Numbered from the stretch's first letter, positions 34,116 through 46,049 are shown. The stretch is DNA of 64,000 bases from Puccinia triticina (GCF_026914185.1 NC_070566.1:1240001-1304000); one strand, 5' to 3'. Notes: generated by a model from the sequence alone, not told the origin. Program-made: numbers and translations.

Positions 34116-35005
34116 TGTGGTAACCCTGTTCCTGTTCATACTATCACCCTCATATCACCAAAACCCTTCATAAATACCTCATTATTACTTCATATTCAGA
34201 TTCTACACCCCATTTTACCCCTAGTCACCCACTCATTTCACCTAGGATTTCCAAATGGATCAGCAGTTATTGGCATGTATAGTTTTGGCAGGTATTTTCT
34301 TCATACATATCCTTAGCATTATTACATACATCATTCATTAGTATCATAGCTACATAGGACTGCAGATCTTACATAACTTCATTACTCATTTTTCTCTTCA
34401 TATGATATCAGCAGTATATTCCTTCATAGCTCTTGTAGTTATTATCAAATGCTCATCATTATTTCATCTTCTACATAGTTACCTTTCATGTGCACTCTTT
34501 GGTCATTGCGCCTTCATCATTACTGCTCATCTTCAGATATTGTTACTATGTGCTCATCATGTATCACCCCCCTGTAGTACTTCTCACATATATAAACACC
34601 CCTCTAGATGTTGTATCCCCATGATGCACTTTCTACTACATCCCCTCTGTAGCACCTTTACACATCACACTTAGATACACTTTCATCACCATAGAAATAT
34701 ATCCCTCAGCATATATCTCATTACCCATCTCAGAGTGACTCCCAAGAGCTTCTGCTTTTCCCCTTCTCACTTCTCCTCTCTCACTCAGTAGGATTGATAC
34801 ACCTCAGACTCATAAAGTGTTAAAGCCATCTAAGTCAAAGAGAATCATCAGCCATACCCTTTTCTTTTTCTTAGTGTAACCCTCTCTCCATCAGCATTAG
34901 TCTAGAGGGCAGCCTCACCAGCACCTGTAGCCTCTCCTACATTATTAGTAGTGTAGTTGACTATTTCCCCTCACAGCTCTTTCCTGATCTTTTAGGAGTT
35001 CCACA
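34116..35005 (+). repeat. 3' LTR
   Basis: 890 bp, apparently identical to the 5' LTR, with the same TATA-like box and the same TG...CA ends. Followed by the GCGG duplication. Confidence 0.92.
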
Positions 35006-35025
35006 GCGGGGAGGAAGCCCCGCTA

Positions 35026-35719
35026 GAAGAAAAACACAGACAATGGTAATGCCCCTGGATTGACCACTACTCAGCTCGCAGCGCCATTCCCGGAGGGGCC
35101 CCTGTCGCTGGAAGAAAGCATGTACAGCCAGCTTAGAGGGCTGCTTGCAAACAGGACCAGGAAAAGGGGCTGCCATTGACTTGGCCACAATGTGGTTTCC
35201 TCAACAAATTTTCAGCCTCGGCCATTGGAGCACATCAACTGGGATTGTATTGTGGCGCACCATCACAACTTGGAAGCCAAAGGAAACAGGGAGTCAAAGG
35301 GCTGGGGGGCTTTGGGGTTGTAGCCATTGTTTCTTCTATATTTTTGTTTCCTGTTTGCTCCATGCTGCATTTCTTGGATAGGTTATTTGGTTTTTGTTCT
35401 TTTCTTATGTGCAATTAATTGCATTACGCGCTCTTTGTCTCCTAAGATGAATTGTAAATTTTATCTGCTGAATTTTTCCTATTTTTTCCACCGCATGTAA
35501 AATTGCATATTGGGTGTTGGAAGTTATAATTTTGCATGGTATCCATTTTACATGGCTGTGAAGAATTGTGTTAATTTCAAGAGTTTGAATGAAGCTGCAG
35601 TTTCACATTGCATGATTTTTGCATAGTCCACAGGATGTGGAAAATAGACTGTAAAATTGTATGGTAGAAAGTACAGGTATGATTTTACATGGTAGGTTTT
35701 ACATGGCGCTGCTTTACAT
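35026..35719. other. no gene; recurrent TTTACATGG motif
   Basis: AT-rich sequence in which TTACATGG and related words recur (35530-35710 and again at 36088-36190). Short frames on both strands are not convincing. Confidence 0.4.
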
Positions 35720-36087
35720 CAAGGCTGAAACGCTGCGCTGCGCTACAAAAAAGCGGTCTTTTAGCGCAGCGCAGCGGGGAACCGCTGCGTGGTCAGCCCA
35801 AAAAGCGGTAGCGCAGCGCCAGTCCCGCTGAAAATAGCGGGGACCCGCTTTTTCCCCGACCCAAAAAGTGGTAGCGCAGCGGGCAGGGCCGCTCCTTTCA
35901 GCGCCGCGCAGCGGCCACCAAAACAGCAGTGCTTTGCGCTGCACTGCGCTTTTTTGGCTGGCAGCGGGGGAGCGCTACGCGGCCAGCTCAAAAAGCGGTA
36001 GCGCAGCGGGCGGGGCTGCTACTTTCAGTGCAGCGCAGCGGCCACCAAAACCGCTGCGCTTTTTGAAGGGCAGCGCTTTCACCCTTG
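35720..36087. mobile_element. 368-bp MITE filled with GCGCAGCG palindromes
   Basis: Tips CAAGGcTGAAA (35720) and the inverted TTTCAcCCTTG (ending 36087). TTTACAT lies directly outside on both sides (35713-35719 and 36088-36094), a 7-bp target duplication. The interior is almost entirely GCGCAGCG/CGCTGCGC-type inverted words. The 7-bp duplication and payload match the MITE at 63341-63800. Confidence 0.7.
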
Positions 36088-37823
36088 TTTACATGGGGTG
36101 GAATTTTTGTGATGGAATGTCAAGTTGGGCCAATTGCAACCGTTACACAACTTTACATGTTCTCCTTTTTGCAGGGTGGATGCCATGTAAAACATAGCAT
36201 GTAAAAATCAGCATCCCCATATTTTATTCATCTGGCAAGGGTGGGCCACTACGCTACAGGGCCGCTATGCTTTAGCGTAGAGCAATTCTTTTTGAGCAAA
36301 AACTTGCAGCATTAGTGGGATTCTACACTGCTAAACTAATCACGTAGTGTAACTTGTTTTTTCCGTGCTAACACTTTTTCAGCGTTAGCACAGAAAAAAC
36401 ATTGCAACACTAACTGTTAGCATAGCGGATTCACCGCTAACAGATTATTTCCCCTCAGTATTTTAGCAGATTTACCGCTAACATATTTTTCCCCCCCAGG
36501 TGTGGCAGATGAAAATGAGAAAAATCAAAAGTTTTTCTCTCATTTGCGTAATTATTCATAGAATGCCTCACAGTACAGCCATATGGAACCCAGAAATGGA
36601 ATCTACGGCCAAACTTACCCCTATTCACCACTGGAAGCATAACCAGAGCTACTACACTGGAAGTTAGCCCTTTGGACAACCTGTAGCATCCTGTCAAACC
36701 CCTGTCATGCATCTCAAGCCACCTTTTACCGCACTTACACATACACTCCCATATGTTCTCCGCTCCACTCTAGCTCCACTGCATATATTAGTTTGTATTT
36801 GTTTGCCATCTGCATTACATCATGTAGCACTGCCCCTGCAGGCTGTGCCCCGCAACCCCATTATTCCCCGCCTCATTCATGCACCTCCTTGCATAAATTA
36901 AGCACAGTCTCACTCATGCACGCACTCCTTGCATAAATTGTACACAGCCAGTCCTGTATTTGCACAGCCCCCCCTGGAGCAAAAATCACTCACATTTGTC
37001 TATATAAGGAGCTCTCTCCCCCCCCCCCCCCCATTTTTTTCCCCAGTCTACTACTCATCAGTGATTTACTCACTGCTTGTACTCACAATACTTACAACCT
37101 ACTACTACACTCATAACAACCCTTACATAGCAATATATCATTATACTATGTCTTGAACAAACTCATCTTGAGCATTCAACTCCTATCACCTTGTTAAAAC
37201 TTTCCCTTGGTGGGTCTTGTAGCTGGTATTATAGAAGGTCAGAGTTTTCACCTCCGTCATCCCCTTCTCCATTCAGCAAAAGTGTTTCACAGCCCCTTTC
37301 GAGTCTTACAACTCTGACTTCAGCGGTTCGCCGTGGATGCCTGCTGTTGATCAGCATTAGCGCAGCGCCGCTGAAGGGCACTAACAATGAATATCAGCGC
37401 AGCACAGTAGAATGACTGCTGAACAGCCGCTGACTGCTTTTTCAGCGTCAGCGCGCTGATTTTTCTGCGCCCTATTGGGAACTGAACATGGCTGCAGTGA
37501 CAGTGGCGCTGCCAGCGCACTCACTACAGAGTTTCATCCACACAATCAACCTCCCCACCACCCATTTACCCACCGTTGGACCTCAATTGGTCCTTATGAA
37601 CATGTTGGAGCGCCTCAAAATCACCGCTCTGACACTGAAAAAGCAGTCAGCGGCTGTCAGAGGTCAATGTATGACCGCTGATTTAGCGGCGCTGAAATCA
37701 TCAGTTTTTTCCCTTGAACTTAATCAGCTTTTAGCGCAGCGGGGCGCTCCCAAAAAAACCTCTGGGCTGCTTGCAGCGCAGTGGCTTTACCGTTGCTAGG
37801 AACGCCTGTCAACGCTTATCCGG
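36088..37823. other. no firm gene; palindromic islands
   Basis: GTGGGCCACTACGCTAC at 36241 and GCTAACA/TGTTAGC words to 36490. A C-run is at about 37017-37032 just after CTATATAAGG (37009), a possible LTR core promoter. GCGCAGCG/CAGCGGC words recur at 37320-37790. LTR ends for the nearby copia fragment could lie here but were not identified. Confidence 0.35.
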
Positions 37824-38960
37824 TCAAATGTTCTGCACATCAATGTCACTTGAGATTAAATTTGAGTACCAAGGAATTTCAGTTAGGCCCTCCTGACTGT
37901 TTTGTGACCGTGGCTCCGAGCAAAAACCAAGAATGTCCTGAATTTTGTGCCTTTCACATTCTTCTTGCAGGCTGTTGCAAAGGTGCTCCTCCACGCCGTA
38001 CTCCTCTGCATATGGCAACAGTTCCTGGTCTGTGAAAGATGGAATCTTGTTGATACCAAGGTAATTGTAGCTTTTTTTTATTGATGAGCAGACTGGGAAG
38101 CTGGCCTCATCAAACTGGGACTGCTTGGTTGTTACAATTGACTTGTCTTCTTGTCAATAGACACAATAGGCTGAGAAGTCATTTTCATATCCAAGTAGTA
38201 CTCCGTCACATGAAATTGCATCAAAGCTTACTCAATTTGCTTTTGGCTTCACTATCCATGCTCTACAGCCAAAAGCCCTGAAAAATACATTTTAGGCTTG
38301 ATCATAAACATCAGCTCAATGGGGGACGCCTTTGACTTGGCTAAGGACAGAAGGAAATTGGTGATAGCTGTGGCTTTTCTGATGGCTTTGGCCCACCACT
38401 CCTGTGCCAGGTTTGCCTGCATAATTTGTGTTCTGGTCATTTCAATAATTGTGTGATTTGCCCTTTCTGTGAAACTGCTATGTTGAGGCGTGTACGGTGG
38501 AGAAACCATGTGGTTAATACTGGCTTCCTTGAGGGTTTCCTTATTAGCTTCTTGAGTACATGACTTGTTTGCTTTTCAAAGAAAATCCAGCATTCTTCTG
38601 TAGCCACTTTTTCATTGCTCTTGAGCTTGAGAATTACTGTTTGGATGTAGCCAGTATGTTGATCCACCAGAGTAAGAAAATATCTCGCAGCAGAATTTGT
38701 CGCAGGCATTATTGGACCCACAAGATCTGCATGTACAACTTCTGGCGGCTTTGAAACCGGCTTGAAGTGGCTGCTAAAAGGCATATGTTTAATCTTGCCC
38801 TTCATACAGGCATCACATGCTCTTACCACATTGGTAGGGATTTCAAAGTTGAGCATGGATTGGATTCTTTTCCTTCCAGCATGTCTGAGGCGGCTATTGT
38901 AATTATGGCCTGGTGTTATACCTCTCTGGGGGAGAGTTGATGCCTGCTACAATCGTGTAG
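37824..38960 (-). pseudogene. degenerate Ty1/copia pol (integrase) fragment
   Basis: On the minus strand a GAG-pre-integrase/zinc segment (SRLRHAG, then CDACMKGKIKHMPF) leads into the integrase core. VVHADLVGPI carries the first catalytic Asp, and PYTPQHSSFTERANHTI carries the Glu region. Frames change between 38437 and 38510 and the middle Asp region is lost. The frame at 38018-37824 may be a further C-terminal piece. RT and RNase H are missing. A dead copia relic, not from the same family as the element at 1-1266 as far as can be told. Confidence 0.65.
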
Positions 38961-39659
38961 TTGGGTGGTACCTTTTCTTTCTTCCCCGGGGTTTTTACAG
39001 TTATGCCATTTGACTGGCTTGTTCAAATTGGATCCTGCGTTGTTCTCATTGGCAGTAGTAAAGTTGTCCTGAGGAATCTCTTTTAGGGGTGTTGATAAAC
39101 ACACACCCCTCTCCAGGGGGCACACCCACACCCACACCCTTTGAAAAGGGCGTGCGGGGCCTTTTGTGGCGGGACTATGGCTTTATAGTTTATTATATAT
39201 TTCTCATCACTTTACTCCATATTGACATACTATTTACTTACACTTATTTGCATAGTTCTAGTATTTTACTTCACATAGTTTCTCACCAACCCAATTACAT
39301 ACTTGTAAATACTATAAACACCATACCTCTATGGCCATATGATTTTCCCCTTGGGGGAGTTTTCCTATTTTGTACACTATTATGACCTCTGCGCTCTACA
39401 GGGCCCCACACCCTATTTTAGCCCTCAGTGTGGGACCCGAAGGGCGTGCATGCCTCTGCATGGGTGTGAAAGGGTGCGCAAGGGGCGTGTGAGGGTGCGC
39501 AAAGCCTTGCATGGGCGTGCACCTGCACGCCCATGCACACCCATGTCTATGTACATTATGTACATAAAACGGCCCCTCACAGCTGAAGAGGGCCGGGAGG
39601 GGCGAGATCTCTGCCCCTTCTTCCCTCTTTCCCCTTTGAACAGCAGGGAGTAGGGGCCT

Positions 39660-39686
39660 GGGGGGGGGGGGGGGGGGGGGGGGGGG
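39660..39686. repeat. long G homopolymer
   Basis: More than 20 consecutive G. It is a likely site of assembly error or replication slippage. Confidence 0.9.
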
Positions 39687-40185
39687 CAGGACAAAGGGAG
39701 GGGCTGTTCTATGTACATAACTAGAGGCCAAGGCGGCTCTGCCGCTGCAGACCCAAAATCCAGAGATTTTTCAGCTTAAAATTTTGGCAAAGCTGGATAG
39801 ATCCTTGAATTTCAATTTCACACTCTCAGACGTCATGGTAACATGCTTCATCTGGATTATGAACTTACTTATTTATTTCCTTTTTAAGATTGAGAGCTCT
39901 GTCTGGAATCACAAATTTGAAAATACACAGCTCAGCCTCCAGGATTGTTAACATCAAATTTTGTATTTTCAATAACTGATTGAAAAATATTTTCCCCTCT
40001 TGTAAACAAGCCCTGAAATTTATAATTTATCATGTGAGAGGGGTAAATCTGGTATCTGTGCAAAATCAAGTAACATAATATACAGCTGTTATGTTTACAT
40101 GAAATTTCCCGCTTTAAATCATGTGGTCTTGATGTTAATTCAGTTTTTTAAAAAGAAGCATTGATGATAAGTTTGAGTTTGAGCA

Positions 40186-40748
40186 ATGACATGGCATGTG
40201 CTCCACATTTCAATAGATGCACTTGATATGAATATGAATACTCACCAACTCACCATATATTCTATCAATGATTCTGACTTTCTTCATGCTACTACTAAAT
40301 TCCATCCCATTACTCAGTTCAGGGAGATATTCAATAATATATCTATTGATGGTAAGACAAGAACATGTGTTATCTATTTGAGATCAAGCTAAATCAGCAC
40401 TATAAATAACGGCAAATATTTCTTTATGTAGCAGATCAGACAGTGCTTAACGCCAATCCCGTCGACTTTGCAATCAACAACAGACTGCACATGTTTCCAA
40501 TTGGTGTGTTGCTGAATAAACCGGCGAAAAAACACAGGCCACAAGAATGCAATCAGTTTCAAAAAAAAACATATGGGTATCCATACAATGTGAGGAAGGA
40601 GATAGACCTCATTAAGATTGTTGACACTCAGCAGACCAAGCTTAGTGGCCCCAACGCCACCAAGCTCACAGAGGAAGCAGGTGAGGCCTTGGGGTTGAGG
40701 AAGCCCAAGTGGGTGGCGGCGAGCCTGATCGAGGGGGAAAAGAAGTAG
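40186..40748 (+). CDS. unrecognised two-exon gene, 160 aa
   Basis: Exon 1 (40186-40351, ATG at 40186; another in-frame ATG at 40228) and exon 2 (40432-40748) are joined by an 80-nt GTAAGA...TAG intron that keeps frame (phase 1). Exon 1 reads TQFREIFNNISID at its end. Exon 2 has NPVDFAINNRLHMF and a basic C-terminus ending IEGEKK before TAG. The splice joins two good frames, which supports a real gene. No domain, signal peptide or membrane segment is seen. Confidence 0.5.
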
Positions 40749-41105
40749 TAGTGGGCCAGGTGTCGGCCCAGGTCTATTTGTAGCTGGACAGAGGCGGGGA
40801 CAGAGATTGTCGTCCATTTTGCATAGCAGGCTGTGTGCACACCCATTTGTTTGTTTTAGTCTGCCGTTCCAAGATGCACATGTGGATGCAGAGCCCAATT
40901 TCTTGGTCAATATGTCCAAGATCTGTCTGAGACTGTTGGAGCGGCCAACGAGGGACTGGGAGATGATATTGAGGTGTGCCACGACGGCTTGACAAGTTCG
41001 CGTAGGCTGAGGCTTGTCCTCCTCAGTCTATTGGGGGCCGTCCTGCTGCTTCTGATCAAACAAGCTTGGCAGAAATTCACGAGGATGTTGGAGGGCGAGC
41101 AGCGC

Positions 41106-41493
41106 TTAGTCCAAGAAGCTGAAAAGCTGGTCAATGGCGAGACTGAGGCCATAGGCCACGAGCCCGTCCACCCGGATCTCGAATAGCCGCTCTTCCGTGC
41201 CTGCCCAGCTCAGGAAATCACTCTGGTCAACGCCCCCCCGATAGCGCTTGCTCGGCAAACACCTCAACCATCTCTTGCACCGTGTTTGAAAACTCCAGCA
41301 GTCCAAAATGATTGCCCAGACTCTGCTCGACGCCGCCGTTATCTTCTCCCAGCTCTGCAGACGGCATCATCCACAACACCTTAGTCATGCCTTCATCAAT
41401 TTTGGCAAGGTGGTGAGGCACGCGCTGAAGCAGAGGGACAAAGATGTGCTTGGCAATGTGGGGGCTCAAAGGGCAGGAAAATTTTGAGATCAT
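41106..41493 (-). pseudogene. unrecognised gene with a homopolymer frameshift
   Basis: A minus-strand frame from ATG at 41493 (ISKFSCPLSPHIAKHIFVPL, MVEVFAEQALSGG) ends at a TGA just after a run of seven G (plus-strand C at 41233-41239). In the next frame the protein continues as VDQSDFLSWAGTEERLFEIR and ends with TAA at 41106. A single-base change in the run would join them, so this is a recent lesion or a sequencing error. A competing plus-strand frame (about 40890-41186) ending HEPVHPDLE with a hydrophobic stretch LVLLSLLGAVLLLL overlaps it. I cannot decide which strand is expressed. Confidence 0.4.
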
Positions 41494-42692
41494 GAGTGCT
41501 TGGCGGTCTACAGTGTTGGGTGTGGTCGTGGTCAAGGGAGTGAAGTGCTCTGAGTGTGGGCTTCTGGGGCTTTTCTTCTCTTTCTAAGTGGTGAAAAAGC
41601 AAATTGGAGGTTCCTGACAGTGGCTGCTAGGGGAGGCTATTCACACTGGTGAGATGTGGTGTGCTGCAGAAGTGGTTATAGGAGGGTCTGGGTGATGTGG
41701 ATGGAGACTGTCATGGTGGCTGGGCCAATCAACTTTAAAGAAATGACAGTTGCAAGGGCCGCGGGGTGGATTGTGTAAGGTGAGGCCAAATAGGAGGGAG
41801 GCAAGCGTGTATGTACATGCGTCTTGCGTTAGAATTCTGCGTGACTGGCGCGCTTGTATTGTTACCAGGCTGTGGCGTCGTGATTGCACAATCAATGCCA
41901 AACAGGAAGCTTCTTAACATGTTTTCTGGCGATGGTTGTCCTCATGGTGCTGACAATGAGAAGAACCAGTCCATATTTTGATCCAAGGGTCTCATCGCGA
42001 ATGCCAAGGGTGAAAACGCGGCCGCGGAAGCGAGACATGGAAGAGCATTGTGTATAAAAGGGAGGGCTTGATGAACATCAATACCCCCAGGGCGTCCTCT
42101 GCCGCTGCACTTCTAGCGGACGGTTCGTCCTTGCCCCTCCGCTGTTGCACGTGTGCAGTCTGAGGGGCTGAAGAGTGGGCCCCCCACGGGTCTGCAGCCT
42201 TAGCTGCGGGCCGGGGGCCTTCACGTCTATCACTTTTGACCCGTGCGCTTGAAGCGGGCTGGGTGGTGAGCCTGGGGGCACAGCTTTGCTGATGTTGGAA
42301 GGCTGGTAGAGATTTTCTTGTCAATAAACTCAGATTTTTCTTATGTAAAATTCCCCTTTTTTTGTATCCTGGTTTTTGTAGTGGGAAAACCCCACCTGTT
42401 TTTTTTTTTTTTTTTGAACTTTGGTTGATGGGGAAACCCATGATGTTTTTTTCTCATTTTGTATAATTGTAAGGGGGAACCCTTGATCTTATTTTTTTTT
42501 TAATTCTGGAAAAACTGTGTCTTTAATAAACTTGGATTTACATAGTGCATTATGTAAGTAGGGGCATGAACACCCTTGCACGCCCTTTGGGTCCCACACC
42601 AAGGGATAAAATAGGGAGTGGGGCGGGCATGTGGCCCCACACGCCCTTTTTCAAGGGCTTTGGCGTGGGCATCCCCCCGGGAGAGGGGTGTG

Positions 42693-43987
42693 CATTGTGG
42701 GACTTCTACACAAGGCGTGATCTGAGCTTGGAAGGGAATAATAGCAAAACTAGGGAAGTTTAGGCTAAAGGTGTTTGAAGGGCTGCCTTCCTATAATAAA
42801 CTTTGGAAAAATTTGACACTAAGAATTTTAGTGTGGCCCAATCTACTGAATTATTCTATTATCTAGCTTTTTCAGAACCTAAGAACCAGGTTTTGTGCGC
42901 ATAAAGAGATGTTATGAATGACGTGATTGGGTTTGTTGTCAAGGGCAAGTTATAATTATCAATTTCTAAATTTATGATCTAATTCTTAACTATGATGATC
43001 TAACTATAATAAAGTGATGAATGCGGAAGTAATCTCTTAATATTACTATTTAGTGCAAGCATGGGGAAAAAGGTAACAGGAAGGGGCAAGGAAGGCCTCC
43101 TTTTATAGATGAAAACTTGTCTGAGAGTGGTTTTAGTGATTTGCAATAATGTATGTAGTGTGAAATAAATTATCATAGTGTGAAAAAGAAATTAATGTGG
43201 TTTGAAAAGAAATTAATGTGTTGTGAAATGAAATGGCTACATTGGGAAAGAAAATCACATCTAAGATGAGATTTACCAACATGTGAAATGTAAATCACTG
43301 TGGGGAATTTTGTGTGAAAACAAAACAGACAGAAGTGGCTGTGCGCCTAATATGAGCTTGAATATACGTGTGAAACTAATACTTTACTGTGCTAATTTGT
43401 GGCGTTATTGAATTCTGCTGAGTGAACTATCACAGGTTTTCTGGGTGATAAAAAGACGTGAAATCTGAGGAAAAAGATTTAATGTAAAGTATTTGTACTA
43501 AAAAGATTAATATGTAGTTTATAATGTATTTTATAATTTAAAACTATACTATCTTGACATTGTTAACGGTTGATTGATCTCACCACAGCTTCACTTTTTG
43601 CTTCCAGATAGGAAATTTGTTGCCATCTGGTTCCAGTTATGGGCACTTTATGGAGTCTTGATTGTCACTTGTACTCTAATTTACTGCAGAGGGTTTGAAA
43701 GCACTGGAGTTTACTGTTTCACAAGATCTACCAGCCATTTTTTGTTCCACTCCTAGCTATTTGCTGAGGTTGACTGGTTTGAGTGTTACAAGACTGTAAA
43801 ACTTGAACAACTAAGAGTGTTATTGCTTCAATGATGGAGCTAGAACTAGTTACAAATACTGGACTTTTAGTAAGCTAGAAATCTATGTTTTTACTTAAGA
43901 GTGGCACAGGAGCCGGCTGAAGCTATTAAAGATATAAAAAGCTGAGACTTTTGAGACTGAAGGTTGAGTTATCTGTTTAAGTTTAAT
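42693..43987. other. AT-rich, no gene
   Basis: Repeated GTGTGAAA(t/a) words at about 43140-43340. No frame of interest. Confidence 0.4.
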
Positions 43988-44211
43988 AGGGGGATTCAAA
44001 GTTGGCCATGCACAACTTGCATGCACTTTTGCAAGTTGGTGTTCAAGGCTTTTATTGAACACCAAATTTCAAAAATAAATTCAAGCAGGCTTAAGGGGTG
44101 TAGTACAATGTGGCTTGCATGCACTTTTGCAACTCGGTGTTCAAAAATGAACTTGAACACCGACTTGCAAAAGTGCATGCAAGTCGCATCTGGCCAACTT
44201 TGAAACCCCCT
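43988..44211. mobile_element. 224-bp MITE with about 58-bp terminal inverted repeats
   Basis: AGGGGGaTTCAAAGTTGGCC at the left is inverted at the right, and the pairing continues through TGCATGCACTTTTGCAAG to GTGTTCAA. AAT lies outside both ends (43985-43987 and 44212-44214). A TA duplication with a GGGGG tip is an alternative reading, so the superfamily is open. Confidence 0.7.
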
Positions 44212-44284
44212 AATCAACCAATAGGACAAAAATCTTGTTACCCGCTTGGCAAGCACCTTAAACTGCTCGGCCAGCAGTTTGGCG

Positions 44285-44404
44285 TCCTGGCAAAGCTGCC
44301 TGTGGATTTTGCTCCCAGGAAAACTGATTTGGAAGTTTGCTCCCAGCAAAACTGCTTTTGCAGAGTTTGCTCCCAGGAAAACTGCTTTTGCAGTTTGCCT
44401 GTGG
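44285..44404. repeat. AACTGC-TTTT-GCAGTT satellite, left fragment
   Basis: Degenerate copies of TTTGCTCCCAGGAAAACTGC, cut off by the solo LTR at 44405. Confidence 0.75.
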
Positions 44405-45239
44405 TGTGAGCCTGAGCCTCTAAAGTGACTACAGGACACAAGAGAAATGGGGGACACTGGTTGTATTTCTTGGGATAAAGAACTACAAACAGAAGGAGAG
44501 AGAAAAAGAGAGAGAAAGAGAAGGAGAAAGAGAAAGAAATGATCTGGAGGGGGTCTATCTACTCTTTATAAGACGATCCTCAAAGTCAACTTGAACCACC
44601 TGGAAAAGTGGTAAGGACAGCTGTGCCATACCAACAGGGGCTACAGCCTCCGCGCGCACAAGGAGATGGTGGGGGGACACAGAATAGTAAATCTAATCTG
44701 CTCTGATTTTTAGACTAAGTCTAGGATTAACAGAGTAACCTTGATCTTGAGAGGGGTTGGTGTGAAGAGAAATAAAGAGAAGCAATCAAGAGACACAGAG
44801 TAGCACTCTGGATAATCAAGGTTCAGAGAAATATTATACTTACTGTCAATAACCTAGGCGCCTGTGACGGTAGGTGTACTGGGAGCGTGGTATCCTCTTT
44901 GGTGGTGATCCTGGGTTATCTGGGGCGTGGTTTGTAGAATCCTGACTTCTAAAATTTTCATAGTTTGCTTATGTAATTACATATGTACATGTGTTTGGCG
45001 CGCCTGGTAGCGCTGACATGTCACAACTGCGCATGCGCGCCACAACTCAAGAACTCAGGGAAGGAGTAGAGTTACAAAGAATTTGTAAGTTGTAACTAGG
45101 TTTGAAATTGCATGAGGAAGCAGAATCTGAATTCATAACAAGGATATCTCTTAAGATGAAAAAGATATGTAGTAATTCATATGTAAAAAGTAGAAAAAAG
45201 GCAGACTTTAGGTCAGCTGTGTTGACTCTAAGGCTGACA
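44405..45239. mobile_element. solo LTR, 835 bp, inside the satellite
   Basis: Begins TGTGAGCCTGAG and ends CTAAGGCTGACA (TG...CA). TGTGG occurs directly before (44400-44404) and after (45240-45244), a 5-bp target duplication. No internal coding region, so it is the product of LTR-LTR recombination. Removing it rejoins the satellite. Confidence 0.8.
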
Positions 45240-45245
45240 TGTGGA

Positions 45246-45853
45246 GCTTGCTCCCAGGAAAACTGCTTTTGCAGTTTGCCTGTGGAGTTTGCTCCCAGGA
45301 AAACTGCTTTTGCAGTTTGCCTGTGGAGTTTGCTCCCAGGAAAACTGCTTTTGCAGTTTGCCTGTGGAGTTTGCTCCCAGGAAAACTGCTTTTACAGTTT
45401 GCCTGTGGAGTTTGCTCCCAGGAAAACTGCTTTTGCAGTTTGCCTGTGGAGTTTGCTCCCAGGAAAACTGCTTTTGCAGTTTGCCTGTGGAGTTTGCTCC
45501 CAGGAAAACTGCTTTTGCAGTTTGCCTGTGGAGTTTGCTCCCAGGAAAACTGCTTTTGCAGTTTGCCTGTGGAGTTTGCTCCCAGGAAAACTGCTTTTGC
45601 AGTTTGCCTGTGGAGTTTGCTCCCAGGAAAACTGCTTTTGCAGTTTGCCTGTGGAGTTTGCTCCCAGGAAAACTGCTTTTGCAGTTTGCCTGTGGAGTTT
45701 GCTCCCAGGAAAACTGCTTTGGCAGTTTGCCTGTGGAGTTTGCTCCCAGGAAAACTGCTTTGGCAGTTTGCCTGTGGAGTTTGCTCCCAGGAAAACGGCT
45801 TTGGCAGTTTGCCTTGCTCCCAGGAAAACGGCTTTGGCAGTTTGCCTGTGGAG
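45246..45853. repeat. 41-bp satellite with AAACTGC-TTTT-GCAGTTT hairpin
   Basis: About 14-15 copies with an exact 41-bp period (GCTCCCAGG at 45291, 45332 and onward). Later copies change TTTTGC to TTTGGC, which weakens the hairpin loop. The unit is open in several frames, hence long artefactual ORFs. Confidence 0.95.
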
Positions 45854-46049
45854 TAAAGATGGCAAACAGGACCCGGGTACCGCCCGCGGGTCCGGGTACC
45901 AGACTGATTTGTGGGCCAAACCTCATACCCGGCACCGCACCCAGCACCGCCAGGGCGGTGTCAGGCAGTATACTGCCGGTATACCGGCAGTACCACCCTT
46001 AAAAAAAACACTCAAAAAAAGGTTTAGATTGTGTTTCTTTGGTCTGTAC

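Larger units (their letters stand above)
24108..35005 (+). mobile_element. complete Ty3-type LTR retrotransposon, 10.9 kb
   Basis: 890-bp LTRs at 24108-24997 and 34116-35005 begin TGTGGTAACC and end AGTTCCACA, and I see no difference between them. Target duplication GCGG lies at 24104-24107 and 35006-35009. The order is LTR, short leader, Gag-protease, -1 frameshift, RT-RNase H-integrase, an antisense spliced gene, tandem repeats, polypurine stretch, LTR. RNase H precedes integrase, as in Ty3/gypsy. The integrase ends with a GPY module and no chromodomain. All motifs are present and the frames are open, so the element looks recently inserted and potentially active. Confidence 0.93.
39102..42692. 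mobile_element. 3.6-kb segment bounded by inverted repeats, possible DNA transposon
   Basis: CACACCCCTCTCC at 39102 is inverted as GGAGAGGGGTGTG ending 42692. Inverted similarity continues inward (AAAGGGCGTGcGGGGCC, then CCTATTTTA and GTGTGGGACCC). On the left the arm is interrupted at about 39164-39404 by an insert flanked by GGGCC. No convincing target duplication was found at the outer ends. It contains the two gene models at 40186 and 41106. Assignment to a superfamily is not possible. Confidence 0.4.
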
